Assembly: GCF_000208745.1 (NCBI RefSeq) | Contig: NC_030855.1 | Location: 23,888,030 to 23,952,029, forward strand | Direction of reading: 5' to 3' | Origin: Theobroma cacao | Taxonomy: Eukaryota > Streptophyta > Magnoliopsida > Malvales > Malvaceae | DNA: 64,000 nucleotides | Shown here: one piece after another, positions 60,538 to 64,000 of the stretch | Layout of the letters: each line of letters begins with the position of its first letter | Numbering within the stretch: the stretch's first letter is position 1 | Notes under the pieces: model-generated | Told to the model about the DNA's origin: nothing | What the model saw: the letters and a program-made list of their open reading frames with translations, nothing else | Database searches by the model: none | Made by a program: the position numbers and the translations under genes

Positions 60538-63080
60538 ATCTCAAACCGGCGAATGCTATTGTCTTTGATCTTCTAAGGATGATTGAATTTGCCAAGGAGA
60601 AAACACAGGAAATGGCTAATACTGGTAGGCTCATCGCCATCAATCAATTTGTTGAATGTTCAAATCATTATCCAAATGACTCCCTAAAAATGAAAGATCA
60701 AGAACATGAGAAGTTAACAACAAAAACTCATATTTTTTACCATATTCTTACCAATAATGCTAAGAGATGCAAGATTTTGCATCTTTTTGTATAATTTTAT
60801 ACGAATAATTAAACATAACAAAATAAAGTACAATAATTAGTTCGAAACTGACTCGATACTAATAATCATTTTATTTTAAGTCGAGTTATTGATGATAACA
60901 AAATTTTAATATAGTAAATAGTGATTATTTTCTAAAAATAAAAAAAGTTAGGATTTTTAAGATTTGTTAATGATTTTTTAAAGTACTTTTTATGATTAGT
61001 TAAAATACAATTTTTAAGCTACTAGAGTTCGATTATTAGATGCTTATAGTTAAGGATGGTTAGTTTAGAAAAGATAGTTGTATTTTTGCACTGTTTTTTT
61101 ATTAAATTCAAGAGGAGACAAATGCATTAATTATAAATTTCTTTCTTTAAATAACAACTTAACCGGTGTTATTAAATACTAGTTAACATGTTTAATGATA
61201 AAGTTTTGGTATTAAATATAGTAATTAACAATTAATATGATAAATTTCAATGTGTTAGGAAAAGATATTACCTAATATAATATAGTAATCTTTAATATAA
61301 AAAGTGCTTATAAGGCACTAGTTTGATTTCTGTGATGTCGTTAGTTTTTCTTTTGGGACTCCTTTTGAACATGTTAAGTTGTGCTCTGTTTATTGCTATT
61401 TAGTTCAAGTAAGAGAACAAAAAGATGAAGGAAACATATAAGAAATGTTTTGTTAATATTAATTAGTATTCCTTTTAGGCTTTCAAGCAACACAGCCATT
61501 TATACTTCTAAGTACCAGAACAAATTGATCAATTTGGACCCATTTGAAAGGAAAGCTGCCGGACTCAGACCCAACACAGCGAGTTGATAACAAAACATTT
61601 CGGGCCTATTTCTGTTTTAATAAGAACAGGGATCCAGGCTAAGCCTAGTTCAGAAGATGGGCTTGGTTTATTTGGACCGAGCCGGGGCTTGTTGGACTTA
61701 GGACCTGGAGAGGGCCGGCTAAGGACCGCGTCATAGTTGGATTACAAGGTCCTGGAATTGTTTGACCGTCTGGTTTGCATACGTGGAATGTCGGTTGCTC
61801 GTCCTGTCGCCACCAGACAGCCTTGAAAGTCAGCGTGGGAAATAATGTGCTGACTGGATTCATCGTCACACTTTCTTTTTAATTCGTGGCTGTGGATAAG
61901 CGCGTTAGGCAGATTCCTTGATTCCCTTCTACCCACTAAGGTACTATCCAAAACAACATTAAAATAGGCAAGTGCTTATCAAGTTATCATCCCATAAAAA
62001 AAGTTTGACGGTTTCTAAATAATTAATATAATTTGATATTTTTTAATTTATTTATATGATGTAAATAATTATAAAGCATAATGAAGATTAATATGTAAAT
62101 TTGCAAGTCTATATACACATATACAAATTTTTGGACTTTAAATTACATGAGATTAATAATTTTTTATTTTGATGATTATTTTTATAATTCGATTCAAAAA
62201 ATGAATTAAAATGGTAATTCCTGATCATGAAATTATTCATTAAATATGTGAAATAATTATTTTAGATACTCCCATGTCATTATTTTGTCTTGTTAAGGAA
62301 TAGAATAGAATAGAATAGTTAATTTTTATTTAGTTTCATGATTATTTTTTTACAAATTTATCAAATGTTAAGTTATAAGAAAAGAAGAAATAAGGAAAGA
62401 GAAAAATAGAGGCTTTTCGGAACCAGATTCTATCGCTGGTGAATTGGAGAGAAAGAGAGAAAAAAAAAAATAAAAAGCGAGGGGGAAAAGGAAAAATTAT
62501 AATAAAAGCAGTATTAAATTTGTATTAATTAATTATAATTATTATTTTCATTATAATTTAATGATTAAATTATAAGAAGTTAAATATAATCTTTTATATT
62601 TATTTAAATCATATTCTTAAACCAATCGTATAAATTAATACGATAATTAATATATTCAATTTCAATGAATTAAACCTTATAGTAACAATTCGATGTTATT
62701 ATTTCATTTCGTTGATTCAATGTTCTGTAACAGTTGTAAAATACTTAAATTTAAAATTTCTATGGAAAAGGCATGGGATTTGAAAGGAAAGCATAAATTA
62801 AAAAAAGTTCCCTCCTAATGTCCCACCTGATCATTGGCCAAGCTCATTTTACAATAATCTGTAAGCTTTAAGATTCTTAAATATAGATAGCAAAATCCAA
62901 ACCACCACGTTCCTGTCTCTTTTGCGAAATAATTTAACATCTTAAAGAAGAAAAAGAAAAACAAGGACACTGGAGAAGCGGTTGTGGAACAATCTACCTT
63001 CAGATCTTGACGTGTAATCTAAGCATCGGTTGTCGAGTTTTGGATAATGTTGCCACGTTATCAAGGCTCTCCCCTCAATT

Positions 63081-63088
63081 ATATATAA
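63081..63088 (+). promoter_or_regulatory. TATA box of the second DUF3700 gene
   Basis: ATATATAA at 63081-63088 lies about 150 bp upstream of the ATG at 63238. Two ACGT cores (63010 and 63055) lie just upstream, in the position of proximal bZIP sites. Confidence 0.65.
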
Positions 63089-63237
63089 CCCACGGATCAC
63101 GGCGTTTTTCAATATCCCATTTGGTCTTTCTTTAGTTTACTCTCTCAAGTTCTCAAGCAACCTGTGTTATCTTTGGTTTGAATCAATCTCCGATCTCTTT
63201 AAAGAAGAGAATTTCTAGTTTGATTGAGGAACAAGAA

Positions 63238-64000
63238 ATGTTGGCAATATTCAACAAAGGGTTAGTGAACCCACCGAAGGAACTGCACAGTCCAGCTTCG
63301 GTCAGTTCATCTAGGAAGCCTAAGCTTCCGGTGGAAATCCTCGAGGATTTTCTCTCTGCAAATCCCAACAATGCATTCTCGATTGGCTTCGGAGCTGCAG
63401 CTTCCTTAGCTTATGTTCCACCACAGAATCCTTGCACCACTTACCAAAGGTATCTCTTTCTGTTCCCTTATATGCACATTAATTACACCAGAACAAACCC
63501 CCCTTTTTTTGTTTAATGTTTCTGATCAAAAGTTGTTGGGTCTGATGAAAAATTTGCAGGTTGTTTTGTGGAGTGGATGAAATATACTGCATCTTCTTAG
63601 GAAGTCTGAACAACCTTTGCAGCCTTCTCAGGCAGTATGGTCTGTCAAAAGGCACAAACGAGGCAATGTTTATCATCGAGGCATACAGGACCCTCCGGGA
63701 CCGTGGCCCCTACCCAGCCCATCAGGTCCTCAAGGATCTTGAAGGAAGCTATGGATTTGTGGTCTATGATGGCAAGGCTGGAAGTGTATTTGCTGCATTG
63801 GTAAGATCTTCTTCCAAGCTCATAAAACAAAAAAAAGAAAAAGAAAAAATTGGGATGATTTCAACTGTCTATATTCTTACAAGTTTTATAATTTACTGGT
63901 GTGTAGGGTGCAGATGAAGCGGTTAACCTCTTCTGGGGTATTGCAGCTGATGGATCTGTGGTTGTTTCAGACAACTTGAAGGTCATAAAAGAAAGCTGTG
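63238..64000 (+). CDS. DUF3700 / TSJT1-like protein, second paralog (cut by window end)
   Basis: Exons 63238-63449, 63560-63800 and 63907 onward. The third exon runs past 64000, so only the first 182 or so residues are visible. The start MLAIFNKGLVNPPKEL has Ile/Leu in place of the catalytic Cys of class-II amidotransferases. LFCGVDEIYCIFLGSL, YGLSKGTNEA, EAYRTLRDRGPYPAHQV, DLEGSYGFVVYD and LFWGIAADGSVVVSDNL are the family motifs. Exon 2 is 241 bp and begins in phase 2, identical to the paralog at 15.5-16.9 kb. The sequences differ strongly, so the duplication is old. The order CBSX5 then DUF3700 matches At4g27460/At4g27450. Confidence 0.95.

Larger units (their letters stand above)
56845..63080. 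other. Gene desert between CBSX5 and the second DUF3700 gene
   Basis: About 6.2 kb, mostly AT-rich, with divergent promoters at the ends. GC-richer islands stand out at about 58050-58750 (an imperfect hairpin at 58093-58136 and a T-arm-like 58634-58650), 60150-60560 (six ACGT cores) and 61550-61900. A short GAATA/AGAAT tandem run lies at about 62298-62319. I see no exon series with consistent frame and splice sites, and no terminal repeats of a large element. Confidence 0.5.

Noticed and set aside
1..64000. CRISPR array, phage, plasmid or bacterial defence system
   Set aside because: No regularly spaced repeats, no bacterial gene arrangement, and all recognisable genes are intron-bearing plant genes.

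Overview
This is a nuclear DNA segment from a dicot plant, most likely a rosid. Genes are split by GT-AG introns, spacers are AT-rich, and dinucleotide microsatellites are common. Every recognisable product is a plant family: chloroplast MutS2, GRXS17, allantoinase, a sphingolipid delta-4 desaturase, AIRP2, CBSX5 and DUF3700 proteins. I see no bacterial, viral or organellar segment, no rRNA and no CRISPR array. One tRNA gene is present.

Layout. (1) 1-2066 (+): 3' part of a P-class PPR gene. (2) 2496-4997 (-): monothiol glutaredoxin GRXS17. (3) 5702-10287 (-): DUF1771-Smr domain protein with a leader intron. (4) 12965-13368 (+) and 14612-15124 (+): two small secreted orphan proteins, the first with a damaged or missing start. 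(5) 15502-16907 (-): DUF3700 (TSJT1/AILP) protein. (6) 17472-22181 (-): MutS2 with a C-terminal Smr domain. (7) 22719-27587 (-): allantoinase. (8) 29762-32452 (+): a 138-aa CX3C-rich protein of unknown function in five short exons. (9) 33618-38105 (+): TFIIH subunit TFB2. (10) 38608-38680 (-): tRNA-Val(UAC). (11) 39194-40550 (+): TET19-type tetraspanin. (12) 41132-43022 (-): sphingolipid delta-4 desaturase. (13) 44278-47599 (-): RING E3 ligase AIRP2. (14) 51812-54668 (+): plastid-type membrane protein with a TPR-like C-terminus. (15) 55499-56844 (-): CBSX5. (16) 63238-64000 (+): a second DUF3700 gene, cut by the window end. The spacers at 27.6-29.7, 47.6-51.8 and 56.8-63.2 kb hold MITE-like elements, simple repeats and a few GC-richer islands.

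The genes are individually transcribed housekeeping or stress genes, not a pathway cluster. Gene order recalls two Arabidopsis neighbourhoods: desaturase, GRXS17 and allantoinase (At4g04930/04950/04955), and the pair DUF3700-CBSX5 (At4g27450/27460). This supports ordinary conserved eudicot synteny.

I found no convincing new biological system. The points most worth a second look are: the two orphan secreted proteins near 13-15 kb; the uncharacterised CX3C-rich protein; a GC-AG intron and an in-frame retainable last intron in the tetraspanin gene; a related pair of MITEs; a likely assembly duplication at an N; and a cluster of six ACGT motifs in the gene desert upstream of the last gene.
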